From assembly GCF_932526225.1 (NCBI RefSeq), contig NC_064038.1:12709070-12773069 (forward strand): DNA of 64,000 nucleotides, given 5' to 3'. The translations under genes and the position numbers were made by a program. Numbering within the stretch: the first letter of the stretch is position 1; each line of letters starts with the position of its first letter. The notes beneath the pieces are model-generated. The model was not told where the DNA came from. It saw only the letters and a list, made by a program, of their open reading frames with translations, and did not search any database. Shown piece after piece: positions 35,098-46,950 of the stretch. This DNA is from Nematostella vectensis (taxonomy: Eukaryota; Cnidaria; Anthozoa; Actiniaria; Edwardsiidae).

Positions 35098-38000
35098 CTA
35101 ACGCTTGACAAACCACTCTTCGGCCACACGTTGGGCATCCTGTGCCAGAGCAGGGACGTGAATTACTGGTATGGATTTTTCACTGTCTGGCTTGTTCAAC
35201 TCAGGTATCAAGGTCGCTTCCAGTCTGTCCAGTCCCTCGGGAAATGATTCTTTAGGGGCTGCATAATACACCTTGCTTATACTGAAAATAAAATATTTTG
35301 AAGATGTGTAGATTTTGGGTGGGGGGGAGGAGCAAACGGAGCATGCGTTTTTTTGTAGCTCACAGTGTTGATCAATATTCTTACCTTGCCCAGTAGATGG
35401 CTGTCATGGTCACGTGACCTTACCTTGCCCAGTAGATGGCTGTCATGGTCACGTGACCTTACCTTGCCCAGTAGATGGCTGCCATTATCATGTGACTTTA
35501 CCTTGCCCAGTAGATGCCCGCCATGGTCACGTGACCTTACCTTGCCCAGTAGATGGCTGCCATGGTCATGTGACCTTACCTTGCCCAGTAGATGGCTGCC
35601 ATGGTCATGTGACCTTACCTTGCCCAGTAGATGGCTGCCATGGTCATGTGACCTTACCTTGCCCAATAGATGGCTGCCATGGTCATGTGACCTTACCTTG
35701 CCCAATAGATGGCTGCCATGGTCATGTGACCTTACCTTGCCCAGTAGATGGCTGCCATGGTCACGTGACCTTACCTTGCCCAGTAGATGGCTGCCATTAT
35801 CATGTGACTTTACCTTGCCCAGTAGATGCCCGCCATGGTCACGTGACCTTACCTTGCCCAGTAGATGGCTGCCATTATCATGTGACTTTACCTTGCCCAG
35901 TAGATGCCCGCCATGGTCACGTGACCTTACCTTGCCCAGTAGATGGCTGCCATGGTCATGTGACCTTACCTTGCCCAGTAGATGGCTGCCATGGTCATGT
36001 GACCTTACCTTGCCCAGTAGATGGCTGCCATGGTCATGTGACCTTACCTTGCCCAATAGATGGCTGCCATGGTCATGTGACCTTACCTTGCCCAATAGAT
36101 GGCTGCCATGGTCATGTGACCTTACCTTGCCCAGTAGATGGCAGCCATGGTCACGTGACCTTACCTTGCCCAGTAGATGGCTGCCATTATCATGTGACTT
36201 TACCTTGCCCAGTAGATGCCCGCCATGGTCACGTGACCTTACCTTGCCCAATAGATGGCTGCCATGGTCATGTGACCTTACCTTGCCCAGTAGATGGCTG
36301 CCATGGTCATGTGACCTTACCTTGCCCAGTAGATGGCTGCCATGGTTACGTGACCTTACCTTACCCAGTAGATGGCTGTCATGGTCATGTGACCTTACCT
36401 TGCCCAGTAGATGGCTGCCATGGTCATGTGACCTTACCTTGCCCAGTAGATGGCTGCCATGGTCATGTGACCTTACCTTGCCCAGTAGATGGCTGCCATG
36501 GTCATGTGACCTTACCTTGCCCAATAGATGGCTGCCATGGTCATGTGACCTTACCTTGCCCAATAGATGGCTGCCATGGTCATGTGACCTTACCTTGCCC
36601 AGTAGATGGCTACCATGGTCACGTGACCTTACCTTGCCCAGTAGATGGCTGCCATGGTCATGTGACCTTACCTTGCCCAGTAGATGGCTGCCATGGTCAT
36701 GTGACCTTACCTTGCCCAGTAGATGGCTGCCATGGTCATGTGACCTTACCTTGCCCAATAGATGGCTGCCATGGTCATGTGACCTTACCTTGCCCAATAG
36801 ATGGCTGCCATGGTCATGTGACCTTACCTTGCCCAGTAGATGGCTGCCATGGTCATGTGACCTTACCTTGCCCAATAGATGGCTGCCATGGTCATGTGAC
36901 CTTACCTTGCCCAATAGATGGCTGCCATGGTCATGTGACCTTACCTTGCCCAGTAGATGGCTGCCATGGTCATGTGACCTTACCTTGCCCAGTAGATGGC
37001 TGCCATGGTTACGTGACCTTACCTTACCCAGTAGATGGCTGCCATGGTCATGTGACCTTACCTTGCCCACTAGATGGCTGCCATGGTCATGTGACCTTAC
37101 CTTGCCCACTAGATGGCTGCCATGGTCATGTGACCTTACCTTGACCAGTAGATGGCTGCCATGGTCATGTGACCTTACCTTGCCCAGTAGATGGCTGCCA
37201 TGGTCATGTGACCTTACCTTGCCCAGTAGATGGCTGCCATGGTTACGTGACCTTACCTTGCCCAGTAGATGGCGGCCATGCACATTGCACAAGGGTAACA
37301 ACTTGTGTACAGATCACATCCCGTTAGATCCCGTGACTTGAGAGCAGAGCAGGCCTGGCGAATGGCGGATACTTCAGCGTGTGCAGTGGGGTCGCAATTC
37401 ACGAACGAGAGATTTGCAGTCTCGGCTGAGGATAGTATAAACAAGAACACAAGAGTCACAATTACCACTCGACTCTTTCGATATTTGATAATATATAGAT
37501 TGCCTAAAGCGTAACCAGCATACATTCAATTTTAGCCATACAACGTTGTCAGTGCAAATGGAAAATGGCAGTAAGACCTATCACTTCTTATGGGTATAAT
37601 TATTTGCAATAATAAAAATGACAAGTAATCTAATCGCAAAAGTTATTAACATTTTCCAATATTTAGGAGCAATTTGACACGCGAGTCCCATGGTATAAAG
37701 GGAGGTATTGTCATTGTCATTGAAAATTGAAGCCAATACAGCAAAAATGGGTGTTTTTATTCTCTTCAGAAACTAGAACATTATATATTCTATATATATT
37801 GGATTTGCCAGGTGAATGTATAAAAGATTATTTTATATTTCGTTTATAATTAGATGATGACACAAATATTGTATTGGATTCGCCAGGTGAATGTATAAAA
37901 GTTTTTTTAGCAGAAATTGTAAAAATTCTAAAAGTTTTATAAACCTTAACTTGTGTGCTTTTTAGATAGTCCTGGGTGGTCCCAATACTAAATTATCATT

Positions 38001-40007
38001 ATTATAGGGCCTGTCACAGACGTGTAAATAGACTAACCTACAGAAAGGACTGTTGTCTTGTTTTGTTTTTAGATTATTTTCACACTCAATAATTAAGTTT
38101 GATTTATAATTAGCAGTTACAAGGTATTTAGTTACAAGGTGTTTAGTTACAAGGCTTTGAGTTAAATAAGCGCTTTTGGTAGCACGGAGTTTGGAGCAGA
38201 TCGGAGTTTTTAAATGAGTTCAAGTTATATTCAATCACATCTTTAGGAGACACATCAGACGTAAGTTACAATCTTTCATTTAGCTTGATTTTATCTTAGT
38301 TATCTCAGTAGGAGTCTCTGTTAACAGTATTATTTGTATTTAGTTTTTACCATCAAGAGGTGATCTCAACAATAAAGTTAAATATCATTTTACACTGGTT
38401 AAACTGCCTGGATTTTGTAGATTCCACATTCTCAATGTCGGCAACCCCTCCAAGCCTGGTACAGGGCCTATGTTGGCACAGTACTGTGTCAGCCCACTTG
38501 TCAAAGGGTGAATGAAAGAAAGTCTTCCTTTTTTTTCAAAATTTGTCTGCTTTAGTTCTATATATTATTCTGGTTTAGTTTTTTAGAACAAAGTTTCGTT
38601 TGTAAAATTATTATCTATCTTTTTGTTACTTAGGTTGTGTTAATTTTCATTGAGCTGCATTAATACTTGGAGTTTGCTTGGAGTTTCTCTTGTAAGTGAG
38701 AATCACCTGAAATAAAAAATGGAGGATGTTAAAGACAAAACCTGAAGGAGGAATGGGGTTCTCTATAAAAATAGATAAGGTTGATTTCCAGTCTTTTAGG
38801 GTATAATAAAATTCTACTGACTACTATTTTGAATATTTTTTCAATTCGGCTATTACTTAGGGGGTCCCATGTCAATGGATCATCTTATCCAATAACAACA
38901 GGACTTGAAGACAGGTTGTGGTTTTCTTGAGGTATTCAAGTTGCCTTCATGTTTTTTATTGTAAAATATAGGTATATTTGAGAAATTTCTGGGTAATAAC
39001 AGATCCCTAAAGTTCCCAGTGTGTGTATGCACCTTTATTATCCACTATTTGATGACAAGAAATGACATTTTCTTTGATCGAGACAAAAAAAAACTGTGTT
39101 CATCAAGAGAGTCTTTTGCTTGCTGACAATTACACCACGAATTTCCTATCCTTTTTATGGGCTAATGGATGAACGACCTAGCTGAATAAGTGGGAAATAT
39201 AGCATCCCTTCATCAAATGTAAGTTATATACCTTAACTTAAGTAACTTACTTACTTGTGTTCTAAAAAAAATCCATTGTTTGTCCTTCAATCCTTCCGTC
39301 CATCGTTCGTACCTGTTTATATTATTAGAGTGCTAGTGTGTCGATCTTTCTTGCTTTTATACCACGACGAAAATAATGTAAACATTTGCGAACCCACCGT
39401 GTTGGCCGCGAGTTGCAAGAGCAAAAACGCGCGAAAAATTAGACGCAGGGTTCCCGTGAGCGAAAACGCAAAAAAAAAAATACAAAAAGCCAAATTATTG
39501 TAGGTTTTTAGAGGAACTGTCAGGGTTTTATTAAGAATTTAGCAATCCCGGATAGTGCAAAAGTGTATTAGTTTTTATTATTTTTACTAAAGTGACTTGT
39601 TACGAAATTATCGCAAAGTGTGCGGACAGGCGACACACAGGGTACCCGCGCGATGACAAAAAAAAAAAAAACTGAGTCGCATAGTTATATAACATTTGTC
39701 TACATCTATGGAGCTCCGCGCGCGGCCTGCGGCCGTGCGGCCGCACTCCTTCCGCTATAATTTAGTTAAGAAATAAGTAGCATGCCCGAAACGAGCAATT
39801 CCGAATTTCCCGTTTGCACCCTTGTCCCTCCTGTGTATTGCGTATTTTATAATAAGAGCGAAATCGCGTAACAAAACGTTTATACCCACCTATGATCTTG
39901 TTGTCTTTGGTAATGACTGCCCCGAATGGCGTTCCAAGACCCTGGTCGGAACCTTCTTTACTGAGCTGAACTGCTCTCTCTAAGAACTGGACTTTATACT
40001 CTTCCAT
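35098..40007 (-). CDS. GuaD-type guanine deaminase, tandem copy 3
   Basis: Exons 39890-40007, 37257-37425 and 35098-35281 are again 118, 169 and 184 nt, giving 156 codons with HAE and PCAMC intact. It differs from copy 2 by few residues, including LGMPFGAV to LGTPFGAV next to the start of the core fold and QEAQ to QDAQ near the C-terminus. Intron 2 is 1975 bp, of which about 1.87 kb is the 39-bp array. If splicing tolerates the array the gene should be functional. Confidence 0.87.
35381..37256. repeat. 39-bp splice-donor minisatellite, expanded copy 3
   Basis: 49 junction copies including the real one; first (35385) and last (37257) are exactly 48 x 39 bp apart with no net indel. Larger blocks repeat in order, for example groups containing the GCCATTATCATGTG variant followed by the GATGCCCGC variant. 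This indicates higher-order amplification. Confidence 0.96.
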
Positions 40008-40282
40008 TGCTATCAATATCAGCGAAGGTTTCGAGCACTATACTACCAGCTGGAATAATTTGATGCCGTGATGTTACAGTAACCATGCATAAGAACACGC
40101 TCTTGTCACAAGATGTTCTAACAGTCACCAGTGCAGCCATCCGTGTCGGGGTCACGGAACGCTCACGTGATCAAATTTCTAATTAACAACTCCATTGTAA
40201 TCCATTGAATCCATCCTGCCCTTTATTTGCCCCGTCTAGCACAAGATGCCAACTTGAGGCTTACTTCTTCCAGCCACCTATG

Positions 40283-41182
40283 GAGACCCTCCGAACCTAA
40301 CTTCGTATTTAGGTTCTATATAAAATAAGAAGGGAGTGAAACAACGCTCGATTCCATTGTTGTTCAAAATGCTGTGTCTACTTGCACGGCTTCCGGTGAA
40401 GGAGGAAAAAAAAACTAGCTGCACGGCTGTCTCGCATTTTTAGCTTTAAAACACTTTTAAGTGTTGTTTAAAAATACTTGTCGCAGACTCTCCACCTCGC
40501 AGGCAAAATAATAGTTTGTTTCGCTCCGTGTTCAGCCGAGCGTACCTAATTGTCCAACGGCGGCGGTCAAGGATTCAAATGGCTGCTTACTCGTTTTAAA
40601 AAATGGCTGGCGGCTAGGGAAAATGATTTAGCTCGGATGTTTTGCCACATATCGAATGTAAGTGTACCCTGGCATAGGTCTGCGAGATAAAAATATTTCG
40701 TTTGTTGTATTTTCCTCGCGAATTTCGACGGTATTTGAGTGCTACCGAAAATGGCGCTTCCAACCTTGTCTCTTTCCTTAGTAGGGGTAGAGAAGTCATA
40801 AATTCCGTTAAGAAACCCCCCCAAAATCGTATATTACACATAAATGTGACAACAACAAGGCATGTTCTAAGTTTTAAGGCAATTTTATTGGCAATGTTTC
40901 ACAAAAAATCGCGACTTCAATCCACTCGTTTTACCTCTAAGAATAACAGCCGATTCCAAGCTACGAACAAGCTTCAAAACCATTGCCAGGGCTACTTATC
41001 TCGGCGGCGAGATAAGTTCAAAGAGAAAGTGAACTGTCACTCATCAATCATGTCTCATACCAACATCACAACATTGGCCGTAACTAGGCAGGTTTTCGAA
41101 CAATGGAATCGAGCGTTGTTTCACTCCCATTCTATTTTATCAGTTTATATAGAACCTAAATACGAAGTTAGGTTCTGAGAGC
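40283..41182. mobile_element. TIR element of about 0.9 kb
   Basis: The left arm (about 40,283-40,370) and right arm (about 41,095-41,182) are inverted copies sharing AACCTAACTTCGTATTTAGG and GAGTGAAACAACGCTCGATT. Each arm end is itself palindromic (GAACCTAA...TTAGGTTC). The interior, including an open frame at 40702-41178, has no recognised domain. Arm fragments occur at 14,612 and 30,775. Confidence 0.6.
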
Positions 41183-41455
41183 GTTCTGGCTAGTCACGAA
41201 CACTCAAGAGGCTATGGTTACTCAGTACCGTTCAAATGTTTCGAGAGTTGAAAACAACGATCGCGTGGGTTTTTAGACAAGTGAAATAGAAATATAACGA
41301 GAAAGGATTTCGCTGAATTTCGAGGCAGGAGACAATTCGCACAAAGGTTAGAAATATTTTATTCGCTGAATACAATACTCAACACAAATTGGGAATGCAT
41401 TTTTGTTTATTTTATTAAGAAATCGCTGATAAAGTATCTTAATTCTCGTGATTAG
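41155..41455. pseudogene. Fourth deaminase fragment (intron 1 only)
   Basis: Matches 14,610-15,285 of copy 1 (intron 1), minus the Mutator-type MITE. Homology stops just before where exon 1 should be. No exon 1, 2 or 3 is found nearby, so this is a truncated relic of a further tandem copy. Confidence 0.75.
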
Positions 41456-42348
41456 ACGGTAACTTTCTTGGGCTACATATTTGGAGCTTGTGGACCTTAC
41501 GTCTTGGGCTACCTGTGGTTCAAAAACCGCCTTTTTTATTTTCAACCAATCAGAATGTCGGTCCCAGGAGCGCCCGCGAGGTATAACTTCACATTCAAAC
41601 ATTTCCAACAAACAAGGAGCAAGCGTCGAGATAAGCGTCTTCGTTTCTGAAGGATTTACAAGATTTGACCTTGTCCTAGGGTGTACTAAATCCCTCAAGG
41701 CAGACTCAAGTTTGTTAAGGTATCTGATAGTCACTATTGTCGCACATATCGTTGATAGAAGAATACTCACAGCCAAAATTAGTCCAGCAGTTAGTCTCCC
41801 GATTCGAACAACAAAGTTTCTTGATTCTACCGTCAATTCAGTCTACGATGTACTAAAACACGACTCAAAACAACGAAAAAGCCTTAGATTATACAAAAGT
41901 GATTTCTTTTACTGGGATTTTTGATAGTTTTAGTTATGGACGTTTCGAATTGTTTGGCTTGGCGAGATACCGCGGCTCCGAAACCGCTAGCGCCATTGTT
42001 CGATTTACAGTAAAACCCCGCTTAGTTCAAGTTAGCGGCGAATTCGAGTTAGCCGAGTTCTAGTTAGCGGGGTTGATTATGGATCCCGAACACATAAAGC
42101 TGCTCATTTTGATACGAGTTTTCCATCAATACCTTTTTACAGTTCCACAAAACCTACGACAGCAAGCGAGGATGGCGAAAATCTGTGAATAGCAGCGGGA
42201 ATATTCGACTTACAAAGACCCAGACAAAGCACGATGGATCATCTCAAGCTGTGAGTACGTGAGCATTCTCTTCCTCTTACACGTGAATGATTTGTTCTTG
42301 GTGTGTCTCATGCTTTTTGGAAAACTCTTTCGACAACCCTTTGGCATA
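41456..42348. other. Intergenic; possible transposon terminus
   Basis: At 42,009 CAGTAAAACCCCGCTTAGTT begins a partly palindromic stretch ending in AGTTAGCGGGGTT, of the kind seen at DNA transposon ends. A minus-strand open frame at 41348-41836 has one hydrophobic stretch but no ATG start or known domain. Confidence 0.35.
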
Positions 42349-42560
42349 GGGCCTATCCGCACTTGTCGAACAAAGTTTGTCTGGCCCGAACAAAAATGAT
42401 AACAAATTTTGTCTCGGCCAAAAGTTATTAGCTAAAGTACATCCGCACTTATCGGGCCAAACAAATTAATTACAAACCGCCGACGTCAATCAAAATGCAT
42501 TCTCGTATTTCTGGCGCGAATTAAATTGCACGTGTGGTTTGTTTACCTTTACAATTCGCC

Positions 42561-43769
42561 ATGCTTCCAATGAATTACATCGCTCTACTCGTGTCGTTTC
42601 TGGCAATTTATTCATATTATCGACATCAGCAACAACTTCTACTTCTTCTTTGCTATTGGCAATTTAACGTAATTCACCAGAACGTCATTTTACAACGCAT
42701 AAATCGGCGAAGACAACGTTTATTTCGACCATACTGGGTTTTGCCTCGGCCATTGCAGTCATGGTTTGAAATTCATTACCGCCAAAGAATAATTCCCGAG
42801 AATTTTTTTTATCGCCAGATGAGAATGAAACGCGTATCGTTTGACTTGCTGTTGGCAACAATTACGCCATATATACGCCGGCAAAACACGAGATTCAGGA
42901 ACTGTATTCCTCCCGAGAAAATATTAGCTGTAGCTCTCTATCGATTAGCGCACGGTGGCGGATATGAGAACGCTGGAGTGGCCATGAATGTTGGACGTTC
43001 TACTGCTTTGGAAGCATTTGAAGACGTTGTAAACTCTTTGTATGCACTAAGGAACGAATACATAAAATTCCCGTCCACAATAGCTGAGACGCAAGATTCA
43101 ATCGAAACCTTTGAACTGCTATCCGAACTTCCAAACATCGCTGGAGCGATTGACGGAACGCACATAAAAATTAAAGCACCACAAGAAAGCAAAGCTGATT
43201 ACTGGAGCCGCTATTCACAATATGATGTTGTGTTTCAAGAAATAGTGAATGGCAGGCGCATGTTTATGGATATCGCTGGAGGTTTCCCGGGAAGCATTCA
43301 CGACTCTCGAGTTTTGCGTAACACTGGAATTTATGAAAAAGCTGAACGTGGGGACGTGCTCATAGGACCAACTCAAAGGGTAGGCGGTCATGATATAAAA
43401 CCATACCTGGTAGGAGACAGTGCCTATCCCATCTCTACCTGGTTGCAGAAACCCTATCCTGAAGGAACAAGAGACCCCGCTGAAATTGACTTTAATTACG
43501 CTTTATCCTCGGCAAGGGTTCAAGTTGAGTGTGCATTTGGCATTCTTAAAAATAGATGGCGTATTCTTAACTGCATGGATGAGTCTAATGTCGGCAGGAT
43601 TTCCAAAATAGTTATTGCGTGTGCTGTTCTACATAACTTCTGTATAATGGTTGGCGACGAATGGGATGATGATGACTTCGACAATGACGATGACCAAGGA
43701 CAAAATAATAACAACGCAGGATTACAGGATGGAGAACAAATCAGAGAAATTCTCAAAAATAGCCTCTGA
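42561..43769 (+). CDS. Harbinger DDE transposase/nuclease
   Basis: 402 codons from ATG (MLPMNYIALL). The DDE_4-type catalytic triad is visible: D in GAIDGTHI, D in LVGDSAYPI and E in VECAFGILKNRW. The helix-turn-helix-like region FRNCIPPEKILAVALYRLAH precedes it. Family proteins cut and rejoin DNA at the TIRs, with the partner Myb-like protein aiding nuclear import and DNA binding. The frame is intact. The acidic, asparagine-rich C-terminus (DDDDFDNDDDQGQNNNN) is low complexity. Confidence 0.93.
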   Translation: MLPMNYIALLVSFLAIYSYYRHQQQLLLLLCYWQFNVIHQNVILQRINRRRQRLFRPYWVLPRPLQSWFEIHYRQRIIPENFFYRQMRMKRVSFDLLLATITPYIRRQNTRFRNCIPPEKILAVALYRLAHGGGYENAGVAMNVGRSTALEAFEDVVNSLYALRNEYIKFPSTIAETQDSIETFELLSELPNIAGAIDGTHIKIKAPQESKADYWSRYSQYDVVFQEIVNGRRMFMDIAGGFPGSIHDSRVLRNTGIYEKAERGDVLIGPTQRVGGHDIKPYLVGDSAYPISTWLQKPYPEGTRDPAEIDFNYALSSARVQVECAFGILKNRWRILNCMDESNVGRISKIVIACAVLHNFCIMVGDEWDDDDFDNDDDQGQNNNNAGLQDGEQIREILKNSL

Positions 43770-44186
43770 TTACAAATAGTTTTTTTATTGATTAAATAGA
43801 ATGTCTCAATGCATTCATTGATAGATAATCATTATATATATATATAAATATGTTTATATTCGCTCTAACAAAAAGTTCAAATCGTTTCGTTACAATATAT
43901 GTAATCAGTGTATGAATCAAGACCAATATTTTATCATCGTGATGCAATGCTTTCCGCAAGCATCGAACATTAACAAAACAAAATACATTCATTGTATTAG
44001 CATGATAAACCAAAAGTTCAATTCGTTTCGATACAATATGTAGTTTATATATGAACCTCGACCAATATTTTATCATCTTGAGATCTCTTGATGCAATCAC
44101 TCCGAACGCATCGAACATGCATTAACAAAACAAAATTGTTATTGTATTATATAATAAACAGCATTAATTGAAATACACAAATGTTT

Positions 44187-45056
44187 TCAAACTTGGTCAT
44201 GAGCCTTCTTAGCCATTAGTTCGGTCATAGCTTTCATGAAGCTGTTCATAACTTCCATTTGTTTGGCTTGTGCGTCTTGCATATTGTTTATTACCTGGGC
44301 CATGCGGTCACCTTGATCGGTCATCGTTTTAAGCAATTTATCCTCCCTTTCACCTTCTGCCAACCTCTTGTTAGCGGCTGCCTTCGATCTTTTCCTTTTT
44401 ACGCGCTTTTCCTGGGTTTCTTTAGGGTCAAGGGTTCCTTTTGGCGAGTCTGAAGAAGAACTTGGGGAACTAGAATCGTCAGGCTTGTCATCCATGCTTG
44501 AAGAGCCGGCTTCTCCAACACGCTCCAGCTCGACGACATCTCGAACTCCCAAAACAGCATCGATCTCATCGTAGTATGGAGACTTCCACAAACTTCCCCC
44601 CGATTGCTTCTTATTCCAGTCCTTTCTTTCCTTATATTTCTCAATCAGGTATTTAATACGGCGTTTGCATTTATCGACAGGTCTGTTGTTGTTATATTTA
44701 TTGTTCAGTTCGTCGACGAGTTTTGCCCAGTATTTTCGCGAATCTTTGCTTTCGAGTCGTTCATGATATGATACCCACAGGTTAATCAAATACGTCTCCT
44801 CTTCTTTCTCGAAACTTTCAGTCTTTTTTGCTTTACTTGGTGCTGGCGCTTTGCCGCCTTTATCAAGTTGTTGCTTGTTCGCTTGTTGGTTGTTTTGCGG
44901 CACTTGTTGGTTTGCTTGTAAAGGCTGAAGCGGTGGATTCTGTACTTCATTTGGTTGCTCTACAATTTGAGACTGCGATTGACCATAAATACCAGCAGGA
45001 TCAAACACTTGTGAGCCATAATAGTTGAAATAATAGTCCCGAGGAAAGTACGCCAT
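44187..45056 (-). CDS. Harbinger Myb/SANT-like DNA-binding protein
   Basis: 289 codons from ATG (MAYFPRDYYF); an upstream in-frame GTG is not needed. The trihelix/Myb-like domain EEETYLINLWVSYHERL ... YWAKLVDELNNKY ... KCKRRIKYLIEKYKERKDW lies in the middle, after a glutamine/asparagine-rich N-terminus. A basic KKRVKRKRSKAAANKR-type stretch and a C-terminal helix follow. This is the standard second protein of Harbinger elements. Confidence 0.9.
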   Translation of the reverse strand: MAYFPRDYYFNYYGSQVFDPAGIYGQSQSQIVEQPNEVQNPPLQPLQANQQVPQNNQQANKQQLDKGGKAPAPSKAKKTESFEKEEETYLINLWVSYHERLESKDSRKYWAKLVDELNNKYNNNRPVDKCKRRIKYLIEKYKERKDWNKKQSGGSLWKSPYYDEIDAVLGVRDVVELERVGEAGSSSMDDKPDDSSSPSSSSDSPKGTLDPKETQEKRVKRKRSKAAANKRLAEGEREDKLLKTMTDQGDRMAQVINNMQDAQAKQMEVMNSFMKAMTELMAKKAHDQV

Positions 45057-45339
45057 GTTGTGACCTCGATTCACTCTGCGAAGATGAACTTTCCCGCGCA
45101 ATTCGATCACGTTGGGTTATCAAGTAGGGTGATAATTGACAAAGCTGTCATGTTCGACATGATTTTGACGTTTGGCCTAGTTTTGTAGGGCTCCAAACCT
45201 CCCCAGCGGCGTCTTTGTAGTTTGGCCTGGCCGAACAAATTTTGTCTCAGCCGAACAAACGCATCCGCACTTGTTTCTTACAGTTGATGACAGAATTTGT
45301 GTCTAAATAAACAAGTTTTGTACAAGTGCGGATGGGCCC

Positions 45340-46739
45340 ATAGACACGTGTTATTTTGACCTCAGTTTCGGAGCTTCTTTTTCTATTCCCTTCACAAGAT
45401 TGTCATCATACGAAATGCTTACCTACTGCAGACGAGTCTACCCCTGTTGATTTACCATTAATTATAAGTTAAGTTACGCACAGTTAAGTTAAGCTTTTAC
45501 ACATTTCTAATTTGTTTAACCAATAAGGAGTAAATTTATGTAATTAGATCTCGTATCTTACATAAATCTTAAAATCTAATTCACATTTTATTGGTGGTTA
45601 CGTATACTGAGACTATTTTGGTGTTGAAACAACACATGTTTATATAAACTTTTTTCGAATGCATATTTAAAATGGTGGTCTGGGCTTATTTATTACTGAA
45701 TGAAACTTGGGTTTGAATCTAGTAGACACACATTGATGAAGGTGCCCGCACTGTGTATCAACTTTTACACAAAAGACATTTGTAGAGAGTCTTACACACA
45801 CTTCTTTTCCCAACACTTTGTGGTTAGATAAACAATTGTTATCCGCAAACAGTCTGTGGCATGAGGAACACTTTCCAGGGCTCTAAATCCTTTATTCCGG
45901 AACAATCATGGGAGAAGCAGCAGTTCCAGCCCCGGGTACACTTGTGATCATCCAGGTTGTTGAAACCAACCTTACGTTCTCTGCACCAATAATTGCGTCC
46001 TAGAAAGGCAGTGATGGAGGTAACAATTTCATAGTGGCAGTCATGAAGGAAAAGCTAAATTTGCTTATTTCTTCTGGGGCCCTTGTAAATGATAGCGTTA
46101 AAGTGTTTTGCAGATAAAACAACTATTTAATAGTCTTGTATGACAATCTGAAATTGATAAATTTCAATGCGCCCACTCTCCTATTGGAACTCTTGCAAGC
46201 GTGTCGGGTTTTTCCGCCTCCCTCCTCTAGATTTTCCTGCCATGACGTAGAGATGAATAATTTGGGCATTTTTTCTTGTCTAGCCATCTCTGTAACGAGA
46301 GCTCTTGCGAGACACAGCTGGTTCTTGATTCAGAAACTTACCCAGTTTGAATGCATAGTGCCTTCTTTTCCTCCAAGCTCTCCCTCCGCGCGGCATGAGG
46401 ATATGGATGATATTGATAGAGAGCCCATCACTGAGTACAAGATTTTCGTTTGACTGTAAAACTCTCTGTCTTAGCAATGATGCACTCTATTGTCATTTCT
46501 TTAACCGGCATGAAGGGTAATGAGACTGGATAGTCTAATGAGCCACTCTGCATTACGTACCTAACAAGGTCAGTCTCTGACATGCCTCTGGTTTAGTCCT
46601 TGACCAAGCTGCTCCACAAGTGGTCTTTTATTGTGAGCACGTTGATTGAGCTGCAACCGAAAATCGTAGACATGGTGTTGAACTTTTTAATCTTTTGACT
46701 AGATACTTGTGCAGCTTGTAACTTTTGGGGATAACATGT
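45340..46739. other. Intergenic, nothing firmly recognised
   Basis: No intact ORF with a known domain. Short minus-strand open stretches between 45,900 and 46,650 could be decayed coding sequence but match nothing I recognise. Confidence 0.3.
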
Positions 46740-46840
46740 TTAAACCACGAGCATTTTGCCTCTCCGCTTGCATGTAATCCATATCATCCTAGTAAGGTAA
46801 AATGTATTGATAAAGAATAAAACAAGGGCTTTTACTTTAC
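46740..46840. repeat. Direct repeat shared with 58,868-58,970
   Basis: About 100 bp including ATGTTTAAACCACG and CCATATCATCCTAGTAAGG, present again in the same orientation 12.1 kb to the right. At the right copy it forms the 3' part of a minus-strand open frame. Confidence 0.75.
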
Positions 46841-46868
46841 AGACATTTTAAAACATGGTAACATTACA

Positions 46869-46950
46869 GTGGACCCGCTATATAGCAGACCTCTATTAAG
46901 CGGACAATTTAACGGTCCCGAGGGCGTCCGCTATATAGAGGTTTCACTGA
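46869..46950. mobile_element. 82-bp mini-element with CAGTG...CACTG ends
   Basis: Begins CAGTGGACCCGCTATATAGC and ends GCTATATAGAGGTTTCACTG. Internal AAGCGGAC/GTCCGC arms make it strongly self-complementary. This looks like two transposon termini joined with no interior. Confidence 0.5.

Larger units (their letters stand above)
31314..40455. repeat. Segmental duplication, unit B
   Basis: Tandem direct copy of unit A, which differs by only scattered substitutions plus three length changes (no LINE, an extra 246-bp MITE, an expanded 39-bp array). It contains deaminase copy 3. Confidence 0.93.
42349..45339. mobile_element. Complete Harbinger transposon
   Basis: 2991 bp. The left end GGGCCTATCCGCACTTGT and the right end (reverse complement GGGCCCATCCGCACTTGT) are flanked by ATA on both sides. 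The TATCCGCACTT/CATCCGCACTT motif recurs subterminally at both ends. It encodes a plus-strand nuclease and a minus-strand Myb/SANT-like protein, converging, as in autonomous PIF/Harbinger elements. Confidence 0.93.

Noticed and set aside
35277-37341. Open frames of 576-674 codons on both strands (repeated GSHLLGKVRSHDH or LPSRWLPWSCDLT).
   Set aside because: They arise because the 39-bp repeat is a multiple of three with no stops. They lie in a deaminase intron and appear on both strands at once.
41348-41836. 162-codon minus-strand frame with a hydrophobic segment.
   Set aside because: No ATG start, overlaps the decayed deaminase intron fragment at one end, and no recognised domain.
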